From the NCBI GenBank assembly GCA_009833045.1, contig WUUP01000001.1, positions 241,586-305,585 on the forward strand: DNA of 64,000 nt. Direction: 5' to 3'. The notes beneath the pieces are model-generated. The model was not told where the DNA came from. It ran no database searches and saw nothing but the letters and a program-made list of their open reading frames with translations. Shown here piece after piece: positions 36,601-45,609 of the stretch. The position numbers and the translations under genes are program-made. The stretch is from Saprospirales bacterium GYS_P2D (lineage in GTDB: Bacteria; Bacteroidota; Bacteroidia; Chitinophagales; Saprospiraceae). Every line of letters begins with the position of its first letter. Position 1 is the stretch's first letter.

Positions 36601-39300
36601 GTCGCTACCACTGGCACCTATCACCTCACGATCCGAGAGAATATCTGCGAGGCAAGTGATACAGTAGACATCACATTTGACACGAGCTTTGATATCAATA
36701 TTGGAGAGGACACGACACTATGTGCTGGTGAGACACTACTCCTCACCACTGACGTACCTGATGCAGACTACAAGTGGTCAGACGGATCTACCGGATCTGA
36801 GCTCAGTGTATCTACCGCCGATAGCTACTCAGTAGAAGCAACTCGAGGGGCCTGCACCGTCAGTGATACGATCGAGGTCAGCGTCGCAGAGGTAGCAGCA
36901 TTTGAGATAGGTAGCGACACATCGCTTTGCTCAGGTGAGACACTCGATCTATCGGTGAGTCTTGATACTGATCAGTCGGTGATGTGGTCGACGGGAGAGA
37001 TGACTGAGACCATCACTGTGAGCACTACAGAGGAGTATACCGCCGTCATCACAGAGGGCACATGTACTAATACAGCAAGCATCAGAGTCACTTTTGATGA
37101 GCCTATTGATTTTGATCTTGGCGCAGACACCACCCTCTGCTCTGGTGAGACGCTCACACTGAGCACTGGAGTCACTGATGCTGCACATCTCTGGAGCACA
37201 GGCAGTTCGGATCAAATGATCACAGCAAGCATGGCAGATCTATATATCGTAGAGCTCAGCAGAGGTGCCTGTACGGCCACAGACAGCATAGATGTATCGA
37301 TCATAGATGTGGACAATTTTACGATTGGCAATGATACAACCCTCTGTGAAGGAGAGACCCTCATCCTATCAGCGGAGCTGTCTGACCAAGCCAGCTACGA
37401 GTGGCAAGATGGAAGCAATGATCCGACTTTCAATGTAACTGAAGAGGGCCCGTACAGTGTCATAGCGAGCATAGAGCGCTGCAGCGCAATGGCTGATATC
37501 AATGTAAGCTTCCAAACGGCACCAATGGTAGACTTAGGTCGTGACACCACAGTATGTAGTCCAGCTACCATACTTCTCGCCCCTGGAGTAGGAGGTGCTA
37601 CTTACCTTTGGCAGGATGGGTCGACAGATGAGACTTTTGAGGCTTCCCTTTCGGGAGAATATTTCGTAGATATAGATGATGGTGTCTGCCTCGTATCAGA
37701 TACTGTCAGCATCACCGTCCAAAATCGACCTGATCTCTCTATTGCAGCTATGGACGCCATCACTTTCTGCGAAGGAGATTCAGTCATCCTCACAGCAGGC
37801 GATCAAAATGGATTGACTTACCTCTGGCAAGACGGAACTTCTGAGCCCACATTGACAGCCTCTACCTCTGGACTATATATAGCAGAGATGACTATAGATG
37901 CATGTACGATCATAGACTCGGTAGATATCACCGCTAATCCTAACCCGACTGTCGAGCTACCAGCGGACATGACCATATGTGAGGGTAGCGAGCTCGTCAT
38001 ATCCACCGCAGCAGATCCAACATTCAGCTACTCATGGACAGGTATCAGCTCCGACGAGAGCAGCATCACTGTCACCACTGATGGCACATACAGCGTCACC
38101 GTCACTGATGCAAATAGCTGCACAGCCTCCGACGAGATCATCATAGACACTAAGCCTACGCCAGTATTCAGCCTCGGGGAGGATCAAACCATCTGTGAAG
38201 GTCAGACGGCTACTATATCAGCCTCAGAGGTATATCCTAATTTCACCTGGAGTGTAGCGAATAATGGATCAAGCATCCTCACCACGACTGACCCAGGTAT
38301 AGTATGGGCAGAAGTAGTCCTCGATGGCTGTCCATACAGAGATAGTGTCGAGATCACTGTACAGGCCTACCCTATCGTAGAACTGGGAAATGACACTACT
38401 ATATGTGCAGGAGATCAGATCTCCCTCGATGCTGCCTATCCTGATGCCGAATATATATGGTCTACAGGTGAGACTACACCAACAATATCGCTCACTGGGA
38501 GTGGGACCTATAGTGTGGATGTTTCCATCTTAGGCTGTAGCGTCAATGACCGCATCAATATCATGACTAAAGAGATACCAGACTTCTCGCTACAAGAAGA
38601 TGAGACGATCTGCGAGGGAGAGTCTTTTGATCTCATGATAGAAAATCCAGGCCGCTGGGACATCTCATGGAGCACAGGAGAGACCACTGATGTCATCAAT
38701 ATCTCAGAGACCGGCACCTATAGTGTCACCGCCACGATTGATGGATGTGAGGCTTCAGATGAATTTGCATTGAGCGTCCAGCCACTTCCGACATTTGATC
38801 TCGGGGATGACTTCAGCAAGTGTGAAGACCTGACGGCTATCCTGACCATCGACCGCCAAGATGTAGATGTAATATGGCAAGACGGTACCATAGGAAATAG
38901 TATCATCGCAGAAAATCCAGGTACTTATACTGCCATTGCAACCACTAATTTAGGCTGTGAGTTTACCGACGAGGTGACTATCGAAAATCGAGAATGTGTC
39001 GAATTTGCCATTTATGTACCTAATGCCTTCAGCCCTAATGATGATGGTCGCAATGATGAATTCATAGCCACCGTCGCTGAAGGGATCTTTATTCAGGAGT
39101 TTGACATTCAGGTTTTTGACAAATGGGGTAATAAGGTATTCGAATCCAGTGACATCAATCAGGGCTGGACGGGTAGTGGGCTCGGCTACGAGTCCCTACA
39201 GCCGGGTGTATATGTTTATCACCTGAGAGTACGGTACTCTGATGACTACAATGTGGACATAGAAGAAGACATGACAGGTAATATCACACTGATCGAGTAA
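33601..39300 (+). CDS. Giant exported repeat protein with T9SS gliding-type C-terminal domain
   Basis: The product is 1,899 residues with signal peptide MILLARKALLCFVLLTISIAA. Two N-terminal modules begin LYWVGNGGSWNDANNWS (residue 26) and LYWVGGDGDWYDPDHWS (residue 307). From about residue 680 to 1800 come some 15 Ig-like repeats of about 70 residues, each with an early DTTxCxGE motif, a central WSTG/WQDG and a late single cysteine (for example GACTVSD). The last 95 residues, from YVPNAFSPNDDGRNDEF through QVFDKWGNKVF, form the gliding-motility-associated CTD that directs type IX secretion and surface anchoring. It is probably an adhesin or surface filament. The 204-bp upstream gap has no visible gene. 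Confidence 0.93.
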   Translation: MILLARKALLCFVLLTISIAAYSQSLYWVGNGGSWNDANNWSTTSGGPGGAGIPTISDDVVFDGGSGTCTIAAAASTQSISYASDAQLIINSDLTVALDIDFTDGEIINNGTITAGSIYSLSQSVRTFDSQAGTIIISAVDPMIGTFSFDSDNLIFTGIDSLIFRDAELTRLSTVGSLGVINYLEFMTNGEIYGDHEINTLRLLNSKSLYLENSSTQIINTDLVTNDPCVGYATISGFLSSDTQATLDIRIQGNYKPAGFFFRRIDFLVFVQGVRFPIDLRDSIDGGENGGENGQWADSSNPDSRVLYWVGGDGDWYDPDHWSLESGGPGGECTPTSIDDIIFDNNSFDSDNNVVFGNSAGYCNNISYLSSRTGPTISIPELYINNDLTITTPFNWLIGQTYLSGNREGGASQMQKIETSGTLLQNLTVYSERNIELQDDLNVRFALTINSFAPSVSFITNGHDITTNRFFVFNNQMPLDLTDSYITVTGGAVDVDLPLVIRNSRISSASGTRWEFTNEISGLESDVGPLGSVWFSHVGGMAFVFNTDEVDMQSLRLEGSGQIFQDNFIIDSLIFTAGNSYTIQSLDELTVNEYFESLGDICNPITFGSFPGGIPQTFFMPASATVDMSYTSISDIQATGGNTFDAGPGSVDQGGNSGWSFRDPDAQEVDRFLGEDIRQCNSDDNLRIELNFAEGEADSIIWNNGSSTDPNAPFLVPTRNSPPGEIEITAEVFYSNGCSQADTLLVTIDEAFSIELGADTTICNGDSLLLAVPDLPTATYMWSTSAAAPTINVADSDTYSIEVTRGACSAMDDITVTAIDLTELNIGRDTVLCEASTLTLDAPAFGGDILWSTGSTASSITIDESGEFWADFTQDICSFSDTIEVTFDAAFALDLGVDTTICNGESLTLSTGINAGTVEWSTGETTADIVVNTGNTYIASVQIGSCTDTDTIVVDRVDIKEFSLGDDQRLCDGEAITLSIPEGFQGDFDWSTGESTEDISVATTGTYHLTIRENICEASDTVDITFDTSFDINIGEDTTLCAGETLLLTTDVPDADYKWSDGSTGSELSVSTADSYSVEATRGACTVSDTIEVSVAEVAAFEIGSDTSLCSGETLDLSVSLDTDQSVMWSTGEMTETITVSTTEEYTAVITEGTCTNTASIRVTFDEPIDFDLGADTTLCSGETLTLSTGVTDAAHLWSTGSSDQMITASMADLYIVELSRGACTATDSIDVSIIDVDNFTIGNDTTLCEGETLILSAELSDQASYEWQDGSNDPTFNVTEEGPYSVIASIERCSAMADINVSFQTAPMVDLGRDTTVCSPATILLAPGVGGATYLWQDGSTDETFEASLSGEYFVDIDDGVCLVSDTVSITVQNRPDLSIAAMDAITFCEGDSVILTAGDQNGLTYLWQDGTSEPTLTASTSGLYIAEMTIDACTIIDSVDITANPNPTVELPADMTICEGSELVISTAADPTFSYSWTGISSDESSITVTTDGTYSVTVTDANSCTASDEIIIDTKPTPVFSLGEDQTICEGQTATISASEVYPNFTWSVANNGSSILTTTDPGIVWAEVVLDGCPYRDSVEITVQAYPIVELGNDTTICAGDQISLDAAYPDAEYIWSTGETTPTISLTGSGTYSVDVSILGCSVNDRINIMTKEIPDFSLQEDETICEGESFDLMIENPGRWDISWSTGETTDVINISETGTYSVTATIDGCEASDEFALSVQPLPTFDLGDDFSKCEDLTAILTIDRQDVDVIWQDGTIGNSIIAENPGTYTAIATTNLGCEFTDEVTIENRECVEFAIYVPNAFSPNDDGRNDEFIATVAEGIFIQEFDIQVFDKWGNKVFESSDINQGWTGSGLGYESLQPGVYVYHLRVRYSDDYNVDIEEDMTGNITLIE
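35860..39000 (+). repeat. Tandem coding repeat units of about 210 bp
   Basis: Within the giant gene, about 15 consecutive units (average near 209 bp, about 70 codons) encode related Ig-like domains. They are diverged at the DNA level, so the array is recognised mainly through protein motifs (DTTxC, WSTG or WQDG, GxC). The boundaries given are approximate. Confidence 0.8.
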
Positions 39301-39384
39301 AGCGAAGGTATCTTAGCATATTTATAACACATGCTCTAAAACATAGCTCATGATTAGCGGTTAGACATACTAACTAAAAAATAT

Positions 39385-40029
39385 ATGACTATGGCAACTC
39401 TTAGATTAGGTGATACTGCTCCAGATTTCACGGCGCAGTCTACCGAAGGAGAAATCAAATTTCACGAATGGCTCGGAGATAGCTGGGCAGTACTATTTTC
39501 ACACCCTGCAGACTACACTCCAGTATGTACTACTGAGCTTGGTACAGTGGCGAAATTCAAAGATGAATTTGCTAAGCGAAACACCAAAGTAGTCGCCCTC
39601 AGCGTCGATCCTCTGGAGGATCATCATGGCTGGGTAAAAGACATCAATGAGACTCAGAATACTACTGTCAATTTCCCAATCATCGCAGATGAAGATCGTA
39701 AAGTAGCAGAGCTCTACGATATGATCCACCCTAAGTCGACAGCGAACGCAACAGTGAGATCAGTATTCATTATCGCTCCTGATAAGACTATCAAATTAAT
39801 GATCACGTATCCGGCATCTACTGGAAGAAATTTTCATGAGCTGATTAGAGTATTAGATTCGCTACAGCTGACTGCTTATCGAAAACTGGCAACTCCGGCT
39901 AACTGGGAGAAAGGTCAAGACTGCGTCATATCACCATCAGTCTCCAATGAAGAAGCCAAGGAGCTATTTCCTAAAGGATTCACAGAAGTGAAGCCCTACC
40001 TACGATTGACACCGGATCCAGAATCATAA
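39385..40029 (+). CDS. Peroxiredoxin, Prx6/1-Cys-like
   Basis: The product is 214 residues (an in-frame ATG at 39391 is also possible). The peroxidatic Cys48 lies in FSHPADYTPVCTTE, the family active-site sequence. The C-terminal half has the extended Prx6-type region (LDSLQLTAYRKLATPANWEKGQ) with a second cysteine in GQDCVIS that might act in resolving. It reduces peroxides in the cytoplasm. A terminator follows. It stands alone. Confidence 0.95.
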   Translation: MTMATLRLGDTAPDFTAQSTEGEIKFHEWLGDSWAVLFSHPADYTPVCTTELGTVAKFKDEFAKRNTKVVALSVDPLEDHHGWVKDINETQNTTVNFPIIADEDRKVAELYDMIHPKSTANATVRSVFIIAPDKTIKLMITYPASTGRNFHELIRVLDSLQLTAYRKLATPANWEKGQDCVISPSVSNEEAKELFPKGFTEVKPYLRLTPDPES

Positions 40030-40068
40030 GATCCGTAAAGGAATATTCGATTTTAACAGGAAGAGAAA

Positions 40069-40100
40069 GGTGCTGACCCGATGGGGACAGTGCCTTTTTT
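40069..40100 (+). terminator. Intrinsic terminator after the peroxiredoxin gene
   Basis: GGTGCTGACCC folds with GGGGACAGTGCC (wobble pairs allowed), and a run of six T follows. It begins 39 bp after the stop codon at 40029. Confidence 0.75.
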
Positions 40101-40224
40101 ATTGGGCATTAAGCCTACAGATTTTCATCAAATGCTTTGGGTGGATACGTTAAGGACTATCTTCATCCGAAATGAATTTAGTATAATTGAAGATCAAAAG
40201 CATTTGATAAAATCACATTGAGAT

Positions 40225-41670
40225 ATGCGCTTCAATTATTTCTCCCTAGGATACACTGCTGTTTTGCTCATGTTAGTACACGCCTGTGCACCAGCAGTGA
40301 CAGAGCAGATCGTCACAGAGCCGGAGCCAGCGCCAAGGCCAGAACCTAAAGAGTCGCTCACTACCTGTAAAACACTTGATGAGCTTGACAACACAACTCG
40401 CAGTGCCACGGAGGATGCATATGTGCTCTACAGAGATCAGGTACGATTCAAAAAATACGATGCAGCAGTCGATCTATGGAAAAAAGCCTACTATACAGCC
40501 CCAGGAGCTAATGGTCGAGTGACCTATCACTTTGACGATGGTATCAAGATATATAATCACTTTTTTGCTAATGCAGCTACAAGAGAGCAGCAGGCAGGCA
40601 TCGTAGATACGCTACTCAGCATCTATGATAAACGTATGGAGTGTTTTGAGGATGATGGCACCATCTTAGCCCGCAAGGCATTTGACTCCTACTATACTTA
40701 TCGAGAGTACGTAGATATGGATGATGTCTTTGATCAGTTCCGAGAGGTCATGAATCGTAAAGGGAAGGAAGCTGATTACTTCATCATTAATCCATTCTCT
40801 CGCCTACTCTATGACAATGTCCTCGATGAAAAAATAAGCCACGAAGACGCCAGCGAAATCGCTTATCAAATCTTTGATGCTATCGATCATGGTAAGGAGA
40901 CCTGTGAGGACGAGTACTGCGAAGCATGGGAAGTGATAGATGAGTATTCCCCAGACTTATTATCAGGATTGGAGGGATTGAGAGGATTTTATAACTGCGA
41001 GTACTACATGGACCGCTATTACAACCAGTTTTTAGAGGATACGACTGACTGTGACAATGTGACTGAGGTATACCTCAAAATGGTATGGGCCAGCTGCGAT
41101 CCTGAGGATGCGAGATTCGTACGGCTCAAGGAGACTAAAGAAAAAGTATGCTATGTAGCTCCACCACCTCCAGGACCACTCAGACTGGCAGGTGCAGCGC
41201 TCAATGAAGGAAGATTCAAAGAGGCTATAGAGTACTATGATCAGTACGTCAGCGAGTCTGATGATACGGAGAAGAAAGCGAGTATATTACTCCGCATCTC
41301 TAAAATCTACTATGCCCATATAAAAAACTTCCCAGCAGCTCGTCAATACGCCCGAGAGGCGGCCAAGCAAAAACCAAACTGGGGAGAGCCATATATACTT
41401 ATTGGGAAGCTCTATGCCTCATCAGGTCCGCTATGTGGGCCAGGTCGTGGCTGGGACAGTCAGATCGTGACATGGCCGGCGATTGATCAATTTCAGTATG
41501 CTAAGCAGATAGATCCTACAGTCGCTGACGAAGCTAACAAGTGGATCAATCGATACGCCCAATATATGCCTTCAGTAGAGGATATCTTTCAGCGACAGCT
41601 CAAGGAAGGTAGCAGCTTCAAAGTGGGATGCTGGATACAGGAAAGTACTACGATCAGAGCGGCGAGATAA
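40225..41670 (+). CDS. TPR-containing lipoprotein
   Basis: The product is 481 residues with a lipoprotein signal (VLLMLVHAC, lipobox Cys21). The body is helical with TPR units in the N-terminal quarter (about 60-110) and again at about 325-400 (NEGRFKEAIEYYDQYVSESD). It has many acidic residues and a Cys-rich middle. Such proteins are widespread in this phylum and likely scaffold envelope complexes. No enzyme motif is seen. Confidence 0.75.
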   Translation: MRFNYFSLGYTAVLLMLVHACAPAVTEQIVTEPEPAPRPEPKESLTTCKTLDELDNTTRSATEDAYVLYRDQVRFKKYDAAVDLWKKAYYTAPGANGRVTYHFDDGIKIYNHFFANAATREQQAGIVDTLLSIYDKRMECFEDDGTILARKAFDSYYTYREYVDMDDVFDQFREVMNRKGKEADYFIINPFSRLLYDNVLDEKISHEDASEIAYQIFDAIDHGKETCEDEYCEAWEVIDEYSPDLLSGLEGLRGFYNCEYYMDRYYNQFLEDTTDCDNVTEVYLKMVWASCDPEDARFVRLKETKEKVCYVAPPPPGPLRLAGAALNEGRFKEAIEYYDQYVSESDDTEKKASILLRISKIYYAHIKNFPAARQYAREAAKQKPNWGEPYILIGKLYASSGPLCGPGRGWDSQIVTWPAIDQFQYAKQIDPTVADEANKWINRYAQYMPSVEDIFQRQLKEGSSFKVGCWIQESTTIRAAR

Positions 41671-41812
41671 GAGCTATTGGCGACTTAGTATCAGTTAAGT
41701 AAATAGCACACAGTATTAGCGGAATTATTGTAAATATTTTTCCAATGGAACTAAATATTGTTCTGCGATCGTTGATATAAGTAGAAAAATATTTCTTCAT
41801 TTAATAACTTAT

Positions 41813-42175
41813 ATGACTGATACGAAAGAGCAGTACTTCCAGAAAGCAATTGATTGGGCACGGACAAAGTCAATTTCAGAATTAAAAGCTAATCACGAAG
41901 ACTTCGAACCTCCAAAATCCTTCACCAATCGGATCACTGAGGAAGTAGTACAGGCTGATCTGTCATTTAAGCTAAATGGAAAAACAAAATACTTCACAGA
42001 TATAGCTGTGAAAACTGAAAAAGTACAAGCCTTAGTGACTCGCTGGAAACTGCTAAGTATGATGGCAAGCATGAAGCGAGGCAAGCTATTCTTATTAGCT
42101 CCGAAAGGGCATAAGATGTTTACTCAGAAATTAGTAGAGCAGCATAATATCAATGCGATAGTGTACTCACTCTAA
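41813..42175 (+). CDS. Small hypothetical protein, possible nuclease-like fold
   Basis: The product is 120 residues with no signal peptide. The central strand-turn-strand (ADLSFKLNGKTKYFTDIAVKTEK, conserved-looking E at 45, D near 62, K near 67) resembles an E...D...K layout that in some PD-(D/E)XK-like proteins forms the active site. The following helix (LVTRWKLLSMMASMKRGKLF) is basic. This resemblance is weak and not proof of activity. It is followed by its own terminator. Confidence 0.55.
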   Translation: MTDTKEQYFQKAIDWARTKSISELKANHEDFEPPKSFTNRITEEVVQADLSFKLNGKTKYFTDIAVKTEKVQALVTRWKLLSMMASMKRGKLFLLAPKGHKMFTQKLVEQHNINAIVYSL

Positions 42176-42217
42176 GAGATAATAGAAGAATTTAGAAACA
42201 ACTGTTTTTGGTACAAT

Positions 42218-42251
42218 AGCCCTATCGATAGCATTTCGAAAGGGCTTTTTT
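42218..42251 (+). terminator. Intrinsic terminator
   Basis: AGCCCT (42218-42223) and AGGGCT (42241-42246) enclose a 17-base loop and are followed by a T tract. It lies downstream of the small hypothetical gene and before the opposing sugar kinase gene. Confidence 0.7.
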
Positions 42252-42277
42252 AAAATTATAAGGTACAGTGCATCTAT

Positions 42278-43162
42278 TTAGCCGATAGCTAAGATGTCTT
42301 CTATCTCCTGCTCAGTGATCTCAGGAGTACCACCATCCTTAGAAGCTGTGAGTGCTCCTATGGCACATCCAAAGCGCAAAGCTGCATCCTCACTATCACC
42401 AGCAATGATCCTACTAATGTAGGAGGCTAAAAATGCATCTCCCGCACCGACAGTATCTTTGACCTCTACTGAAAATACAGGCTGCCGATAAAACTGTCCA
42501 TCAGCATAACTCATGGCACCATCTCCGCCGAGTGTAGCGACTACTCCCCGATAGTCATAGTGCGACGCAATCTTGATCACTCCATCCTCAAATGAATCAA
42601 TCGGTATATCCAGCCACTCTGCAGCCATCTTTAGCTCGTACTCATTCATACGGAGGATATCTGCCTGCTCCAACATGCGCAGTATAGTCTCCTTCTCATA
42701 GTGGCCCTCTCGGAGATTGATATCACAGACTTTGAGCTGTGCATGAGGCAGCAGAGAGAATAATGCCTCTCTCGATCGCTCATCTCGTAGTCCCAGACTG
42801 CTGTAGATAAAGACTTTGGCATTTTTGACCAAATCTATAATTTCAGGCGTGACTGTGATGTCGTCCCAAGCTACTGGATGCACGATGGTATAGTGCGGTT
42901 CACCACCCTCTCCCACAGATACCTCCACCGTACTGGTCGGCAGCTCTGAGTGTATCTGTATAAAATCAGTTGTGTTTCCCTTTGACGCCACGAGAGCTGT
43001 TAGTTCTCTACCGAGATCATCATCTCCTACTGCCGTGACCACTATAGCGTTAGTCCCAAGACTATTGGCACGATTCGCAATATTGAATGGGGCACCTCCA
43101 GCTACCTTGCCCGAGGGTAGGACATCCCATAATAACTCTCCAAAACAAACTATATCAGCCAC
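42278..43162 (-). CDS. PfkB family carbohydrate kinase (fructokinase-like)
   Basis: The product is 294 residues. The N-terminal GGAPFNIANRANSLG sugar-binding motif and the C-terminal DTVGAGDAFLASY anion-hole/catalytic Asp motif identify the ribokinase/PfkB superfamily. Length and the GAPFN form suggest fructokinase-type enzymes that phosphorylate a free hexose. The exact sugar is inferred only. It stands alone on its strand. Confidence 0.9.
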   Translation of the reverse strand: MADIVCFGELLWDVLPSGKVAGGAPFNIANRANSLGTNAIVVTAVGDDDLGRELTALVASKGNTTDFIQIHSELPTSTVEVSVGEGGEPHYTIVHPVAWDDITVTPEIIDLVKNAKVFIYSSLGLRDERSREALFSLLPHAQLKVCDINLREGHYEKETILRMLEQADILRMNEYELKMAAEWLDIPIDSFEDGVIKIASHYDYRGVVATLGGDGAMSYADGQFYRQPVFSVEVKDTVGAGDAFLASYISRIIAGDSEDAALRFGCAIGALTASKDGGTPEITEQEIEDILAIG

Positions 43163-43307
43163 CTTCTTCTTGATTTTTTTGACTTGTGCAAAATACGATG
43201 AGCATAAAGAATACCCAAACTCTATGCTCTATGATAAAGACATCGTATCATAGAAAAAGGTCTGATAGCAATTAAATAAACAAGAAAGGAAATGAAATTT
43301 CTAAATC

Positions 43308-43820
43308 CTACAGAACTTGGAGCTCTCCGAGGAGCTGCTCTGGAGTCTTATATCCTGGGGAAGACTTGATCTGATTGAGATTACCATCGAGATACACGAG
43401 AGTCGGATACCCCAGTCGCCCATTCATCATTTTCATTGCGAGCTTATTGACTCCTTTGCGACCAGTCTTGATCCATTCGTAGGTCGCTCCCTGATAGCTG
43501 ATCGGATCACGACGCTCTGCATTAAACTTTACCAAGACAAAATTATCATTGAGATATTTTACCACCTGTGGATCGGTGAATGTCTTACGATCCATCACCT
43601 TACACCAGCCACACCAAGAAGTGTACATATCGATCATGACCTTCTTATCCTGTATATTCTGCATCTTATCCAGATCTTCGATTTTGTACCATGCGAGACC
43701 TGATTCTGTGACTTCATGAGGCTCCACTCCATAGCTTGGTCCACTCTCTTTGCAGCTGGCGAATGACAATAACAAAACAGCGACTATCGCTACTGAACAA
43801 GATCTAAATAAAGTCTTCAT
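43308..43820 (-). CDS. Thioredoxin-fold lipoprotein
   Basis: The product is 170 residues with a lipoprotein signal (VLLLSFASC, Cys23). The active site YTSWCGWCKVMDRKTF has the CxxC of the thioredoxin_7/DUF255-like group, and the fold continues with FVLVKFNAE and the cis-Pro segment GYPTLVYLDG. It is probably a membrane-tethered thiol reductase in the periplasm. It lies downstream of dnaA, separated by a terminator. Confidence 0.88.
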   Translation of the reverse strand: MKTLFRSCSVAIVAVLLLSFASCKESGPSYGVEPHEVTESGLAWYKIEDLDKMQNIQDKKVMIDMYTSWCGWCKVMDRKTFTDPQVVKYLNDNFVLVKFNAERRDPISYQGATYEWIKTGRKGVNKLAMKMMNGRLGYPTLVYLDGNLNQIKSSPGYKTPEQLLGELQVL

Positions 43821-43864
43821 ATAGATATGATTGATAATTTGCTCTCCAAATGTAAAGCATAAGG

Positions 43865-43901
43865 AATAAAAACAGAAGACTCAGTTAATGCTCTGAGCCT
43901 T
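43865..43901 (-). terminator. Intrinsic terminator after dnaA
   Basis: Read on the minus strand, AAGGCTCAG pairs over nine positions with CTGAGTCTT (one G-T wobble), with an 8-base loop and a T-rich tail (CTGTTTTTATT). It lies between dnaA and the thioredoxin lipoprotein gene. Confidence 0.8.
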
Positions 43902-43936
43902 AATTAAGACCATATTAACAGTAGAAGTCGTCTCGG

Positions 43937-45331
43937 CTACCCACTGATACTCATCTGCACCTTCTTCTCGAGCTCATTGACTGTATCCTTGAATAGTAGA
44001 TCTGTATCCATGAGATCCTGTACTGTACGACAAGAATAAATCACAGTACTATGGTCTCGTCCACCAAACTGGTCACCTATAGTCTTGAGCGAGTTAGAGG
44101 TATGATTTTTAGCGAGGTACATTGACAGCTGACGTGCTATGACTACCTCACGCTTACGAGTTTTGCCTTGTAATTTATCCAGAGGGATTTGAAAGTGCTC
44201 AGATACCAGCTCTTTGATATTTTCGACAGTGATCTCTTTATTGACATCTGTGACGAAACTCTGCACTACCTGCTTAGCCAAATTGAGATCTATCTCCTTA
44301 TTAGTGAGGGTAGCTTGTGCCACGAGAGATACGAGTACGCCCTCTAGCTCTCGGACATTGTTTTTGACATTGTAGCTGATGAATTCGATCACCTCCGTAG
44401 GTAGCTTGACACCTTCTGTCTCCATCTTAGCTAATAGGATCGCCATGCGTGTCTCAAAGTCTGGCGCCTGAAGATCTGCACTAAGACCCCACTTAAATCG
44501 ACTAATCAATCTATCCTGTATCCCTTCGAGGCTCTTTGGCGCTCTATCTGAGGTCAGGATGATCTGCTTACCGAGTTGGTGCAATTCATTGAAAATATTG
44601 AAGAAAATCTCCTGTGTCTTTGCCTTATTGGACAAAAACTGAATATCATCTACAATCAAAAGGTCTATCGACTGATAGAAATTGACCAAATCGTTGATAT
44701 TATTTTTACGTATTCCCTCGATGATCTGATTAGTGAATCGCTCAGTCGAGATGTACAGTGTCGACTTCTTAGGAAATTTTTCCACCACCTCATTACCAAT
44801 AGCATGAGCGAGGTGAGTCTTCCCCAGACCCACGTTGCCATAGACCACGAGCGGATTGAAGGCTGTACCTCCAGGATTTTTGGCTATAGCCAAACCTGCA
44901 GATCGAGCTAATTTATTACAATCTCCCTCGATGAAATTTTCAAATCTATATTTAGGATTGAGCTGAGGATCGACTTTTACTTTTTTGATGCCGGGGATGA
45001 CAAACGGATTACGGATTTGCTCACCACTATTATTGAATGTGGCACCATGATGAGCCCCATTCATCGAGGCGTCAGTATGATTGTCCACCACGATCTGATA
45101 CTCGAGACGACCATCCTCTCCGAGCTCTGCTCTGATAGTTTTTTTAAGGAGACCTACGTAGTTCTCTTCGAGCCATTCGTAGAAAAAATTATTTGGAACC
45201 TGAATCGTGAGTGAGCTATTTTCAAGTCTTACAGGCTTGATGGGCTCAAACCATGTTTTAAAACTTTGGGGATTGATACTTTTACGTATCGTCATGAGAC
45301 AACTATCCCATACACTCAAGTGGTTCTTCAT
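43937..45331 (-). CDS. dnaA: Chromosomal replication initiator DnaA
   Basis: The product is 464 residues with the four DnaA domains: N-terminal interaction domain (about 1-80, WFEPIKPV), a variable linker, the AAA+ domain with Walker A GNVGLGKTHL and Walker B LLIVDDIQFLS, and a C-terminal DNA-binding domain with the GGRDHSTVIYSCRTV signature. It binds DnaA boxes at the origin and starts replication. dnaN, recF and gyrB are not alongside. The 278-bp upstream gap is AT-rich but shows no good DnaA boxes, so I do not call an origin. Confidence 0.98.
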   Translation of the reverse strand: MKNHLSVWDSCLMTIRKSINPQSFKTWFEPIKPVRLENSSLTIQVPNNFFYEWLEENYVGLLKKTIRAELGEDGRLEYQIVVDNHTDASMNGAHHGATFNNSGEQIRNPFVIPGIKKVKVDPQLNPKYRFENFIEGDCNKLARSAGLAIAKNPGGTAFNPLVVYGNVGLGKTHLAHAIGNEVVEKFPKKSTLYISTERFTNQIIEGIRKNNINDLVNFYQSIDLLIVDDIQFLSNKAKTQEIFFNIFNELHQLGKQIILTSDRAPKSLEGIQDRLISRFKWGLSADLQAPDFETRMAILLAKMETEGVKLPTEVIEFISYNVKNNVRELEGVLVSLVAQATLTNKEIDLNLAKQVVQSFVTDVNKEITVENIKELVSEHFQIPLDKLQGKTRKREVVIARQLSMYLAKNHTSNSLKTIGDQFGGRDHSTVIYSCRTVQDLMDTDLLFKDTVNELEKKVQMSISG

Positions 45332-45609
45332 CTAATCTCAGTTCTAATCTTTTTACCTAAAAACAGTTTTGGGAGTATCGGGAAGTGGGATTCCATCAAC
45401 AACACATCGTATCAACTCCGCCCAGCAAATATCACTAAAACAAAGGAAAGAGGACTAATAAAAAACAATGTTTGTGAGTTATTTAGAAGCCCCAAAAATT
45501 ATTCCCCAAAAAGCACATTTGCAATCTCTTATATATTTAACAAAAGTGAATACTAATATTTTAAGATTCTTCTTTTGGTGAATATATTTTTTTGTCTTAC
45601 CCGCACGTA

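Noticed and set aside
35994-39000. Several minus-strand ORFs of 60-140 residues
   Set aside because: They are antisense shadows of the giant repeat protein. Their Ser/Val-rich composition reflects its repeated codons.
45332-45609. Replication origin upstream of dnaA
   Set aside because: AT-rich, but no convincing DnaA boxes and no neighbouring dnaN, recF or gyrB.
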